Shown piece after piece: positions 54,501-61,362 of a stretch of 64,000 nucleotides of DNA. The stretch is from positions 6,147,397 to 6,211,396 of the forward strand of contig CM043798.1 in the NCBI GenBank assembly GCA_023974075.1, in the 5' to 3' direction. Source of the DNA: Chaenocephalus aceratus (Eukaryota; Chordata; Actinopteri; Perciformes; Channichthyidae). The translations under genes were made by a program, and so were the position numbers. Position 1 is the first letter of the stretch. Every line of letters starts with the position of its first letter. Below the pieces are notes generated by a model. The model made no database searches and was not told where the DNA came from. It saw nothing but the letters and a program-made list of their open reading frames with translations.

Positions 54501-56917
54501 TAGTGAATCCGTCAGGAGCAATGGCGGAGTCCGGGATAGCGGGGTTGAGCCAAGTCTCGGTGAGAATGAACACGTTACAGTTCTTAATGTCCCGTTGAAA
54601 AGCAATCCGACTTCTGAGTTCATCCAGCTTAGTTTCAATGGATTGAACATTAGCCAGAAGAATACTTGGAAGAGGGGGTCGGTTTTCTCGTTTCCTCAGT
54701 CTGACCAGGAGCCCAGCACGGGAACCCCGCTTTGTCTTCCTCGTGCGTCCCTCAGGTAGGACGGCAGGCAGCCATTGCGAATCTCCATTGTCTGTCGGTG
54801 GGTTATTGTCCACAAAGTTTCTGATGTGAAGAAGTTCCTCTCTGCTATATTGTATAGCAGAGTTGGTGCGGTCAGCTTGCATATTGCGAACCATGTTAAA
54901 AGCAAAGTGATGGCTGTGCAGTAAAGAATGGGTAATTATAATAGTTTTATTAAGCACACATACAAGTGCACTTCCTGTATTACACTCATATTTCCCTTGT
55001 CATTGCATATATATGTCTGTTTGTGTACAGGAAACAGTGAGAGCACTCTGAAGGAGTTCCTCCTCTCCCCCTTCCTGTGGGTGCTGTCTCTGGGCTACCT
55101 GGTGGTGTTCGGGGTGAAGACGGCTGCCACTGACTGGGGACTGCTGTTCCTCATTCAGGATAAGGGCCAGACGGTCCTCATGGGTATGTTGTTTTAATTG
55201 TCACAGATTTGTATTTCCTCCTGCTGGTGAATGGGGCTGACCCCCGGTGTTCCCCACAGGCAGCACCTACATGAGTGCCCTGGAGGTGGGGGGCTTTGTG
55301 GGCAGCCTGGCAGCGGGCTTACTCTCTGACAGAGCTGTGTCTCGGGTGAGTGACAGCCATGAGGTAGATTGTGCAAAAATGATTATTAACCGGAGTACAG
55401 TGTTTAAAAAAAAGGATCCTCTCTTTGACTTCAGCAAGGCTTGGGCACCCACGGAAACCCGCGCCACGGCCTGCTCCTCTTCATGATGAGCGGGATGTGT
55501 GTGTCCATGTACCTGTTCAGAGTCACCATCACACCTGAAATCCCCCAGGTAACGGCACCTTTAATGAATACTGTGCATGGAATAAACATGTGTGCCCTAT
55601 TGAAACTTCACCAGAGATTATGGTCTGTCCTCAGGAGGCGCCTCTTTGGGTCCAAGTCATTCATCCTGTCTCTGTCCTCATTGGTGTATCAGAAAAAGAG
55701 GTATGTTAAAAAAACTGGTGGAATTTAAGTAAATACATTTACTTAAGTACAAGTTTGACTTTATTTGAGTATTCTCACTTTGTTACTTTATACTTTTATT
55801 CCATTAACTTTGGAGGCATATGATGTTCTTTTTATTCCACTATATTTATTTTACAGCATTAGCTCATTACCTGTTTTTTTATTATTCTTACAAAGTATAA
55901 ATCAATGCAAATGATATGATTTATTATTACAGATCAAGCTACCCAACAGTATACAAAGTACTTTAATTAAACTCACTTTTACCGGAGGCAACATTAAAAT
56001 GGTTAACATTGGTTATTGCATCAATAAGTATAATCCCATTATTTATACATGATTTTAAAATTCCCTCTGGAGGGAACACGGGGAACTAAGCCTTTGCAGA
56101 CCATTGACATGCACAGAAAGGAGAGGGAAAACCCCCCAAAACACAAGAGGGTATTAAGTGTATCTTTAATGCGAATACTTTTGATGCCGTACTTTTACAT
56201 GTAACAGAGTATTTTTATACTGTAGAATTGTAACAGATCTGAGTAATTCTTCCACCACTGCTCACAATCACTATGAGTGTTATGGGCCTTACGATTTGAT
56301 GAACTGCATGTTATTAAGGAGGCTGTGGCGCAGTAGACTAGTGTGTTGGTGTTGGGATCAGGGGGTCACAGGTTCAAACCCCACTGCAGTCAGCATGTCG
56401 TTGCTCCTGTGGGGATTGTCCACAGTATTGAGTATGTAAGTCACTTTGGATAAAAGCGTCTCACATGTGACATGTAATGTTATGTAATTAACACATTCAA
56501 GAACACTGATCCACGTTTTCTCTTTGTCACACACAGATCTGGATCCTGTTCCTCGGTGCTATGTTTGGATTTTCTTCCTACGGACCAATCGCCTTGTTTG
56601 GGGTGATAGCCAGTGAATGTGCTCCTCCGAATTTCTGTGGAACCTCTCACGCTGTTGTGGCTCTGATGGCTAATGGTAGGCTCCAGATGCACACGTGGAT
56701 CGTCACTGTAGTCTAACTCATCCGTCTAAACACACTTTGTTCTGTTGCAGTGGGGGCGTTCATGGCGGGGCTTCCCTTCAGCACTATTGCCAAACATCAC
56801 AGCTGGGACATGGCCTTCTGGGTCGCCGAGGTGATAATGGCCTCTGCCACCATTGGCTTCTTCCTCGTACGCAACATGCGAACCAAAATGGGACGCATCG
56901 CAGAGAAAATGGACTAA
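41163..56917 (+). CDS. slc37a4: slc37a4, ER glucose-6-phosphate translocase (8 coding exons)
   Basis: The protein exchanges cytosolic glucose-6-phosphate for phosphate across the ER membrane. It supplies glucose-6-phosphatase in the last step of gluconeogenesis and glycogen breakdown. Exons: 41163-41310, 42047-42279, 45118-45367, 55031-55183, 55260-55345, 55435-55548, 56537-56675, 56751-56917. All introns are GT-AG and phases fit; the sum is 1290 nt, 429 residues, equal to human. It starts [18 protein letters not shown] and keeps [11 protein letters not shown] with Arg28, a residue mutated in human glycogen storage disease Ib. Later landmarks are [36 protein letters not shown] and [13 protein letters not shown]. 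It is a multi-pass major-facilitator protein. The C-terminus EKMD lacks the two-Lys ER-retrieval pattern of human (KKAE). Which of the teleost a/b duplicates this is cannot be told here. Confidence 0.96.
41311..42046 (+). other. slc37a4 intron 1
   Basis: 736 bp, GTGAGA...CTGCAG. No repeat recognised inside. Confidence 0.85.
42047..42279 (+). CDS. slc37a4: slc37a4 coding exon 2
   Basis: Residues 50-127: [20 protein letters not shown] with the [10 protein letters not shown] loop (major-facilitator motif between membrane segments 2 and 3), then three hydrophobic segments and [13 protein letters not shown]. Ends in phase 0 at a GTAATA donor. Confidence 0.95.
42280..45117 (+). other. slc37a4 intron 2
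   Basis: 2.8 kb. A LINE 3' tail lies at about 42640-42715 on the plus strand ('gttgatctcaatgggatttt' then 'aaataaaggct'), the same family as the minus-strand LINE at 58609. Otherwise no gene or clear element is seen. Confidence 0.8.
42640..42715 (+). mobile_element. LINE 3' tail in intron 2
   Basis: Matches, in inverted form, the 3' end of the LINE at 58609-58690 ('aaatcccattgagatcattg'). No coding part is attached. Confidence 0.55.
45118..45367 (+). CDS. slc37a4: slc37a4 coding exon 3
   Basis: Residues 128-210 plus one base: [20 protein letters not shown], then two membrane segments, and the cytosolic central loop ([20 protein letters not shown]). The loop is the least conserved part of the family. 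Donor GTGAGT. Confidence 0.95.
45368..46521 (+). other. slc37a4 intron 3, left flank
   Basis: Contains a (TA)n tract at 45484-45512, a tRNA-like repeat fragment at about 45775-45870 (GGGGATCGAACCACTGACCC) and a hAT right terminus ending at 46445. No exon was identified. Confidence 0.6.
45775..45870. repeat. tRNA-like repeat fragment
   Basis: A B-box-like GGGATCGAACC and 'ctgagccacagctg' text suggest a tRNA-related SINE or similar repeat. It is not a tRNA gene: the cloverleaf cannot be built and an A box is missing. Confidence 0.45.
46781..47248 (-). pseudogene. LINE C-terminal domain with expanded repeat
   Basis: The C-terminal text [40 protein letters not shown] and [20 protein letters not shown] is typical of the domain after RT in this LINE group. 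Its upstream part is made of repeats [11 protein letters not shown]. The first 26 codons of the open frame come from the inserted L2 tail. Confidence 0.7.
47080..47173. repeat. 33-bp minisatellite, part 1 (three units)
   Basis: Units GTAGAAGGTCAGGATCCTCT... of 33 bp. Parts 2 and 3 are at 50968-51041 and 52367-52440; together there are about seven units, split by two insertions. Confidence 0.9.
47444..48153 (-). mobile_element. RTE-type LINE, copy B, with 14-bp target duplication
   Basis: Flanked by TTATTCACAGAACC at 47430-47443 and 48154-48167 (perfect). The 3' end has the same (GGAT)n tail as copy A, but the 5' truncation point lies deeper, just downstream of motif C. The shared part differs from copy A at only a few bases. 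Confidence 0.92.
47468..48136 (-). CDS. RTE LINE RT C-terminal part, copy B
   Basis: 222 open codons from [10 protein letters not shown] to the stop, containing [29 protein letters not shown] and [17 protein letters not shown]. Five residues differ from copy A over the shared length (for example Ser/Pro after MDC, Arg/Gln in ELS-x-KAK). The catalytic motifs are missing because of 5' truncation. Confidence 0.85.
   Translation of the reverse strand: MVLSRKPMDCPLQVGNESLPQVKEFKYLGVLFSSEGTMEREMGRRIGAAGAVLQSLYRTVVTKRELSQKAKLSVYRAIFVPTLTYGHEGWVMTERTRSRIQAAEMGFLRRVAGVSLRDKVRSSVIREGLGVEPLLLLVERSQLRWFGHLVRMPPGHLPREVFQARPAGKRPRGRPRTRWRDYISSLAWERLGIPQSELVDVAREKKVWGSLLELLPPRPDHG
48399..49478 (+). mobile_element. 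Internally deleted hAT element, 8-bp target duplication
   Basis: Ends TAGGGGTGTAACGG and CCGTTATACCCTTA; flanks CAAATCAC at 48391-48398 and 49479-49486 (perfect). Sub-terminal repeats of 'ccgtaccg' and 'cggttcgg' lie at both ends. The remaining gene (48618-48946) joins a BED finger to the hATC tail with the catalytic core deleted. Confidence 0.92.
48618..48946 (+). pseudogene. hAT transposase relic: BED finger joined to dimerisation tail
   Basis: From ATG at 48618 the text is [30 protein letters not shown] (BED-type start W-x-x-F), [11 protein letters not shown] (C-x-x-C) and [11 protein letters not shown] (His of the finger), with a frame change in between. It then jumps to [19 protein letters not shown] and [15 protein letters not shown], the end of ZBED1-like hAT transposases. 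About 500 codons of catalytic core are missing. Confidence 0.8.
49925..51055 (-). pseudogene. L2 LINE RT, 5'-truncated
   Basis: The frame contains [36 protein letters not shown] (motif B), [10 protein letters not shown] (motif C, intact), [24 protein letters not shown] and QNAAARVLT, the L2 order, ending [15 protein letters not shown]. Codons upstream of LSETVLNW (about the first 29) come from the 33-bp minisatellite of the surrounding LINE. Motif A is absent. Confidence 0.85.
50968..51041. repeat. 33-bp minisatellite, part 2 (two units)
   Basis: Lies between the L2 and the hAT insertion. Its last eight bases GTAGAAGG (51034-51041) are the left target duplication of the hAT element. Confidence 0.9.
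51042..52366. mobile_element. hAT MITE with an 8-bp target duplication, carrying a solo LTR
   Basis: Ends TAGGGCTGTGGCAAT and (inverted) TAGGGCTGTGCAAT; flanks GTAGAAGG at 51034-51041 and 52367-52374 (perfect). Both sides carry repeated 'cgatacgatat' or 'atcgatatat' sub-terminal text. Without the LTR it is about 537 bp. No transposase is encoded. Confidence 0.9.
51485..52268 (+). mobile_element. Solo LTR (784 bp) inside the hAT MITE
   Basis: TGTTAGAAAT...CACAGTTATCA with GACT on both sides (51481-51484 and 52269-52272). It matches, inverted, the LTR at 17498-18074 and is about 200 bp longer. A 'ggatatttaacagctgg' TATA-like stretch at about 52054 and an ATTAAAG signal at about 52178 are in the order promoter then poly(A), so the LTR reads on the plus strand. 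No internal region is left. Confidence 0.85.
52364..52933 (-). pseudogene. LINE RT core frame
   Basis: Contains [18 protein letters not shown] (motif B), [11 protein letters not shown] (motif C), [12 protein letters not shown] and [18 protein letters not shown], followed by repeated [11 protein letters not shown]. It belongs to the host LINE of intron 3. Confidence 0.85.
52367..52440. repeat. 33-bp minisatellite, part 3 (two units)
   Basis: Continues in frame from the RT text [16 protein letters not shown] on the minus strand, which shows that the array arose by duplicating an 11-codon piece of the RT gene. Confidence 0.9.
53321..53515 (-). pseudogene. LINE RT N-terminal frame
   Basis: [20 protein letters not shown] is the conserved segment at the start of LINE RT domains (N-P-x-K-A-P-G-x-D-G-I). 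It is separated by frameshifts from the core frame. Confidence 0.75.
53529..53954 (-). pseudogene. LINE linker between endonuclease and RT
   Basis: Contains [20 protein letters not shown] and [20 protein letters not shown], the linker text usual in this LINE group (P-N-x-K-P-W). Ends in a Phe-rich stretch next to a T-rich region. Confidence 0.7.
54208..54957 (-). pseudogene. LINE endonuclease domain (apurinic type)
   Basis: The frame has [38 protein letters not shown] (the E-T-W catalytic region) and [18 protein letters not shown], all standard for the LINE AP-endonuclease N-terminal half. The C-terminal half (SDH motif) is not in this frame. Confidence 0.8.
55031..55183 (+). CDS. slc37a4: slc37a4 coding exon 4
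   Basis: Residues 211-261: [20 protein letters not shown] then [20 protein letters not shown]. It restarts the second six-helix half of the transporter. Acceptor TGTACAG, only about 70 bp from the 5' end of the intron LINE. Confidence 0.95.
55260..55345 (+). CDS. slc37a4: slc37a4 coding exon 5
   Basis: Residues 262-290: [20 protein letters not shown] then LSDRAVSR. Intron 4 before it is only 76 bp. Confidence 0.95.
55435..55548 (+). CDS. slc37a4: slc37a4 coding exon 6
   Basis: Residues 291-328: [20 protein letters not shown] then [18 protein letters not shown]. The acceptor TTCAG at 55430-55434 keeps phase 0 and gives [11 protein letters not shown], which fixes the choice over the nearby CAAG. 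Confidence 0.9.
55713..56260. mobile_element. MITE of the 'AAGTACATTTACTTAAGTAC' family in intron 6
   Basis: The left end 'ctggtggaatttaag' faces 'cttccaccactg' at the right (about 56248-56260) in inverted orientation. The inside has the 'acatttacttaagtac' and 'tactttatacttttattcc' text seen at 8860 and 38870. Flanking duplications are unclear. Confidence 0.6.
56318..56490 (+). mobile_element. tRNA-derived SINE in intron 6
   Basis: A-box-like TGGCGCAGTAGAC (56326) and B-box GGTTCAAACCCC (56371) at tRNA spacing, followed by the fish SINE tail 'agtcactttggataaaagcg'. Pol III promoter parts are intact. It ends in a TGTAATGTTATG-type tail. Confidence 0.8.
56537..56675 (+). CDS. slc37a4: slc37a4 coding exon 7
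   Basis: Residues 329-374 plus one base: [20 protein letters not shown] then [20 protein letters not shown]. One of the most conserved parts of the family. Donor GTAGGC. Confidence 0.95.
56751..56917 (+). CDS. slc37a4: slc37a4 coding exon 8
   Basis: Residues 375-429 and stop: [20 protein letters not shown], last membrane segment, and [15 protein letters not shown] at the C-terminus. Confidence 0.95.
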
Positions 56918-57990
56918 CGTGTCTTCCTGAAATGAGAGGAAGGTTGTTAACATGTGATGTGACAAACGGCCTATCACTAAAGACCGCTCCTTTTACCTTT
57001 TACGCACATTAATACGTCAATTTGAACAAAAATACTGATCGCCATATTTGTTCTGATGAATTGGGTTTACGTAGATGCGCCGGTGGGGTGTAAGTCATTA
57101 AACTACTTTAGATATTACTTTACTTAAACTCAATGCCAGGCAGAAACATGCAGTTTCCTACAGCCTGCAACATACATTTTGGTGGGTTTTTTGCCAACTA
57201 AACTAAACGTATTCTCTGTACTTCGGACACAAAAAGTCTGCCTTATGACTCCTAATGAACTTTAAAGGGTTTAAGTGTTTGTATTTTGGATGCACACTTA
57301 ATATGAAAGGTTTAACTTCCATTATACAAATAAAAAGTCAATGTTTTTGATCACCATAATGATTAAAAAGTGAAAGAGCCAAGAGGATCCCTGTCGCATA
57401 TGTACAGATGTTCTTGTCCTGTTCAACCGCATAAAGAAAGTAGATGTGTTAGTTTCATCATAGAGGCAGAACTCACATAGAGACCTTTCAGCTGAATGGC
57501 AGCTGTGCACTCAAAAGAACCGGGACAGAGTGTAGTGTAGAGGCCTGTTGACATCAGGTGGACGCATGCTGCTCATTGCGTACTTGCCTTCAGAGAAGGT
57601 CACTTCTCTTGAACTTATTGAATGTTTCTGATGGGCCGGTATGTTCTAAACTATTGTCTGTCTAGGTATTACTGAGTTTACTGATGAGAACGAATCATCA
57701 TTTCACTGAAATGAAGTCATTGGAGAACATGTTATTTGTTACGCAGTGTAATGCTAGTTGATGCAGAATAACACTCGCCAGCTCGTGTGATGCTTTCAAG
57801 GATCACTCGAGGAGTTGTCTCACTGCCACTGTAGCTCTGTACAGATATAATATAATATTAATTTCCTCATCCAAAAAATCTGAGTTTTGTCAACTCAACA
57901 ATTACTGTGATTTTACAATAAATATGTTGTACAGTAAATGTCTAATCTGTTCGGTTGTTCTTCTGTAACCTGGCAAAACACATGAATAAA
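56918..57990 (+). other. slc37a4: slc37a4 3'UTR with two polyadenylation signals
   Basis: AATAAA at 57917-57922 and again at 57985-57990, giving a 3'UTR of about 1.0-1.1 kb. An earlier AATAAA at 57329 could give a short form. Confidence 0.6.
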
Positions 57991-58608
57991 CCTTCAATAA
58001 GCTGCTATTCCAACCCTATGGCAATTGTTTTAATACTTTATATATTAAGACAGTTTAAAGTGGCTGTACAGTAAGTGTGCCTTTGTGTTCCTCTGGCTGT
58101 GAAAGCATCCGTCTTTATGCTGATTCTACGTGATAGATTTGTAATCCAGTGAAATTTCTGCAGCGGGAGTTGCAGAAATCATGTGGGCATCTTACAGTTC
58201 CATTGTTCCTAAGGTTCGTCTTTCTCTCCCGCCTGCTGCAGCTCAGCAGGGAAACACTGCAAAACAAAGATATTTTTTATCAACACAATAAATTAAAGTT
58301 AGCATGTAGAAACAACAATACATTAAAACAAGGATCTTTTTTATAAACATAAGAAACATAAATGTCCGATAAAAGATAAAATGTAAATACTTTGATAAAT
58401 TGGCCAACAATAGATAAAAAAAAGATATGACATGTACATCAACACAAGATATGAAAGTAAACACGCACATTGATATGAATGCAGATTTACACAGTAGAAC
58501 CGTTTGGCTGCTGACGGTGAATTCAGTTTGAAACGGTTTCATCCGCAAATCATTTATACTTGAGCATCAGAGTACATGTGTCAGGGACTGTGATTTGTGT
58601 CTCCCTAA
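57991..58608. other. Intergenic between slc37a4 and the LINE
   Basis: No domain or repeat recognised. The ORF 58243-58548 is AT-rich and lacks features of a protein. Confidence 0.4.
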
Positions 58609-58762
58609 ACTTTCATTTCATTTCAAACCTTTATTTATACAGATAAATCCCATTGAGATCATTGATCTCTTTTCCAAGAGAGACCTGCTCAAGTAGTTCC
58701 ACATGAAACATAAAAACATAAACAGAACAACAAAAGGACATCATCCAGCATAATTTACATAA

Positions 58763-59233
58763 TTATCCACATAAACAGGTACCAACAGCTTCCGATTGAG
58801 TAGCATCCAACCGAGCTTTAAAAACATTTAGTGGCACCAGATTGTTCAGTTTCCATTTAATTTGCAGACTATTCCAAGACAGAGGAGCTGCGCATCTAAA
58901 AGCTGTCTTCCCTAAGACAGTCCTAGCAGTTGGCACATTTAATAAAACCACAGCATTCGATCTCAGGCAGTAGCCACTTACAATTCTCTGTGAGATCAGG
59001 GAGCAGATATAAGATGGAAGTTTCCCTAACATGGCTTTGTATATAAAAATGTACCAGTGACTGAGCCTCCGTACAGTTAGTGAAAGCAAACCAGCCCTTG
59101 CATACAGGGTACAGTGATGGGTTAATGCTTTACAGTTTGTCTCAAATCTCAGTGCGCTGTGATACGCAGCATCTAACTTGACCAGACAATGGGCAGGTGC
59201 ATTCATATACATCAGATCCCCATAGTCCAGCAC
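58763..59233 (-). pseudogene. LINE C-terminal domain frame
   Basis: The frame begins at the LDYGDLMY motif and runs to the end of the LINE protein (PLNVFKARLDATQSEAVGTC). It joins the RT frame by a one-step frameshift. Confidence 0.75.
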
Positions 59234-59718
59234 AGGTCAAAGGTCACAGTGACTAGCCTTTTCCTGGCCTCAAGCGAGAAACAGGACTTGTTCCTGTTGA
59301 AGAAACCTAGCCTAACCCTCAGCTTTTTAAGCAGGTTATTGACATGAAGTTTAAAAGTGAGACAATCATCAAGCCAGATACCAAGGTATTTGTAACAGGC
59401 AACCACTTCAAGTTGTATTCCTTGCGTAGTTACAATATCTAAAACAGGCGCTGGTGTCTTTTTAGCTTTAGAAAAGAGCATTACCTTGGTTTTATCCACA
59501 TTTAAAAGAAGCTTTAGTTCAGAGAGCTGAGTCTGAATAATGTTAAAAACAGCCTGTAATTTAACACCAGCCTCCTTAATGGAGGGACCTGCACAGTACA
59601 TCACGGTATCATCCGCACACAAATGTAAAGTAGCTTTCATTTCTAACTTGCCAACAGGGAAGGGTCTTCTTATGGCTTCGTCATCAGCTGGAGATAAAGT
59701 CAGTTGGAATGTAGCCAT
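59212..59718 (-). pseudogene. LINE RT frame (motif C onward)
   Basis: LINE homology begins at LHLCADDTVMYCAGPS; the preceding ~28 codons (MATFQLTLSPADDEAIRRPF...) do not resemble the RT palm and may come from flanking DNA at the truncation point. Confidence 0.75.
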
Positions 59719-59760
59719 GTCACTAAGTAGTTTAATACGATGTGCTGGAGGTCTGTGAGA

Positions 59761-60394
59761 ATACGCACTGCATGTGAACGCTTCGTCAGGAAGAACAGAA
59801 ACACTTATTTTATTGCATCAGATACAAAAGATGCACAAGAATGTTTATTTCTCTAAATGTAATGAAGTCATGATCAGAGTTTGGGTAAAGCAGCGGCCCC
59901 AAGGGAAGCTGTCCATGGTGCTGAAAATATTCTGTCATTTGCCTTTTTCTGTGAAAGTTTGTAAACTATTATTAAAAAGTGAAAGGGATATTTTTTTAAT
60001 TGATTTTATAGCAGCTTTTTCAAAATCATACTTTGTTATGCTTTTGAAAGCCTTCTAATCAAGTGAACCTGATCTTTGAACGTGTCCTATCCAATTGAAC
60101 GTTTTTTAATTAAGATGACTCTTTATTTGCCAATAAATGAGATGTTATATGACCTCCAGTTCATGACCTCCCTTTCCCAAACGTACACTAGAACTGTGAT
60201 TATTTAGTGACTTCCCACTTATATCACATTATTTGTGCTGAATCCTACGGTGAATGACATGCATTCTAGTGTTTTTGAACAAAGCCTTATAGGCATAATG
60301 TTTTACTTCCATTTAATGCTTTTTGAACAATGAGAAACCTTCAGTGTTTTATCAGCAACGTTAATAAATAAGCAACTTTTCAGAAGGAAGTGTA
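59761..60394. other. Intergenic, nothing recognised
   Basis: No repeat or gene is seen. The short ORF 59774-60058 lacks a domain. Confidence 0.4.
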
Positions 60395-61314
60395 ACAACT
60401 ACCAACCAAGTTTTATTGGTTTGTTGATAACAATCAATACACAGGTACATCTATAAACACATCAAAAGAAACAGCACACTATCTAAAACCCACATGAATA
60501 TTGCTACTGCTGGTATGCATTTGACATCTCAAATAAATGTACAGTTTTTCTGTCGGCCTTAAGGAAGCCAGTCTCCAGTTTGCTCTGTATGGTTACACAC
60601 CGCATAAACGTGGCTATGAAAACAAATTCCATTTTTACCATCCTTACAATGTATCGTTACACACTGCGTATAGAAAGATTGAAAACCCTTTTCACAGCAG
60701 CTATACAAATTTATTGCGATGCTATCACAGAACAGACACAACCAACACACGCGATGCACGTCTGATAAGGAGAGCTCCAGTACTAGGGATTTTAGCTTTA
60801 TTGATCAAATTTATTAAGAAAACGGCATGAGTACAAGAGTTAACATAGGAACAAAGCGTACAAACATTCTAAAACACTGTTCTTCATTAGAAACTATAAA
60901 ACAATGAGTTTCCCTGTGACTTTGTCCACCCCCCAGCACAGATTACATACAGTCCCTTATAAAGCATATGGAATGTAATCTCTTCCCGTTGTTGCCCCAG
61001 CTCCTTAACGTCGTGCTCGCGTTTTGACGAACTTGACACCCGACCTGCACCCTCCCCTCCTTCACATTTAAAACTGAAATGAGATCCACTGACAGTAACA
61101 ACAATGACCGCAATTTGTATGGCGATGCAAAATTGTGGGATGTGACGAAATTCCCGTCTCCAAATTGACTTTTTTCTTTCATTAAAAAAAAGTGTTCTCT
61201 ACAATCAAACTACTAAAAAACCTGTATTTAGAAAATAGTTGATAAAAATATCCCCTGAATTGTACAAGAAAAGAGGTACAGGGAGCACTGGTAAAAGATG
61301 TGTTTGGAGAGATG
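60395..61314 (-). other. HMGN gene 3'UTR (probable)
   Basis: On the minus strand two AATAAA signals lie downstream of the stop, at 60797-60802 and 60412-60417 (TTTATT on plus). The far one would give a 3'UTR of about 0.9 kb. The plus-strand ORFs here have no domains. Confidence 0.5.
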
Positions 61315-61362
61315 CTATTCTGCTGCCTCATCTTTTTGTTCAGCTGCGTCTGTAGCCGGTGC
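61315..61362 (-). CDS. hmgn: HMGN last coding exon
   Basis: Sixteen codons, APATDAAEQKDEAAE and TAG: the acidic C-terminal end. Confidence 0.9.
   Translation of the reverse strand, partial: APATDAAEQKDEAAE

Larger units (their letters stand above)
46522..54957 (-). mobile_element. Decayed endonuclease-RT LINE (Jockey/CR1-like superfamily) with nested insertions
   Basis: The element runs on the minus strand from about 54957 (endonuclease) to 46522 (3' end AATAAAGAACC with repeated TTGAACC). Its own sequence lies at 52367-54957, 50968-51041 and 46522-47173; the gaps are later insertions. Frames in order: endonuclease 54208-54957, linker 53529-53954, RT 53321-53515 ([13 protein letters not shown]), RT core 52364-52933 ([23 protein letters not shown]), C-terminal domain 46781-47080. 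Stops and frameshifts separate them, so the copy is inactive. The exact clade is uncertain. Confidence 0.85.
58609..59760 (-). mobile_element. 5'-truncated LINE between the two gene 3' ends
   Basis: The 3' end on the minus strand is 'gatctcaatgggatttatctgt..aataaagg' (58620-58690). RT text is split in two frames: 59212-59718 (CADDTVMYCAGPSI motif C, LLLNVDKTKVMLFS, YKYLGIWLDD) and 58763-59233 (YGDLMYMNAPAHCL, YHSALRFETNCKALTHHCTL, WNSLQIKWKLNNLV). Only the half after motif B is present. A frameshift at about 59220 shows decay. Confidence 0.8.

Noticed and set aside
54382..54759. Plus-strand ORF over the LINE endonuclease region
   Set aside because: Shadow of the minus-strand endonuclease frame.
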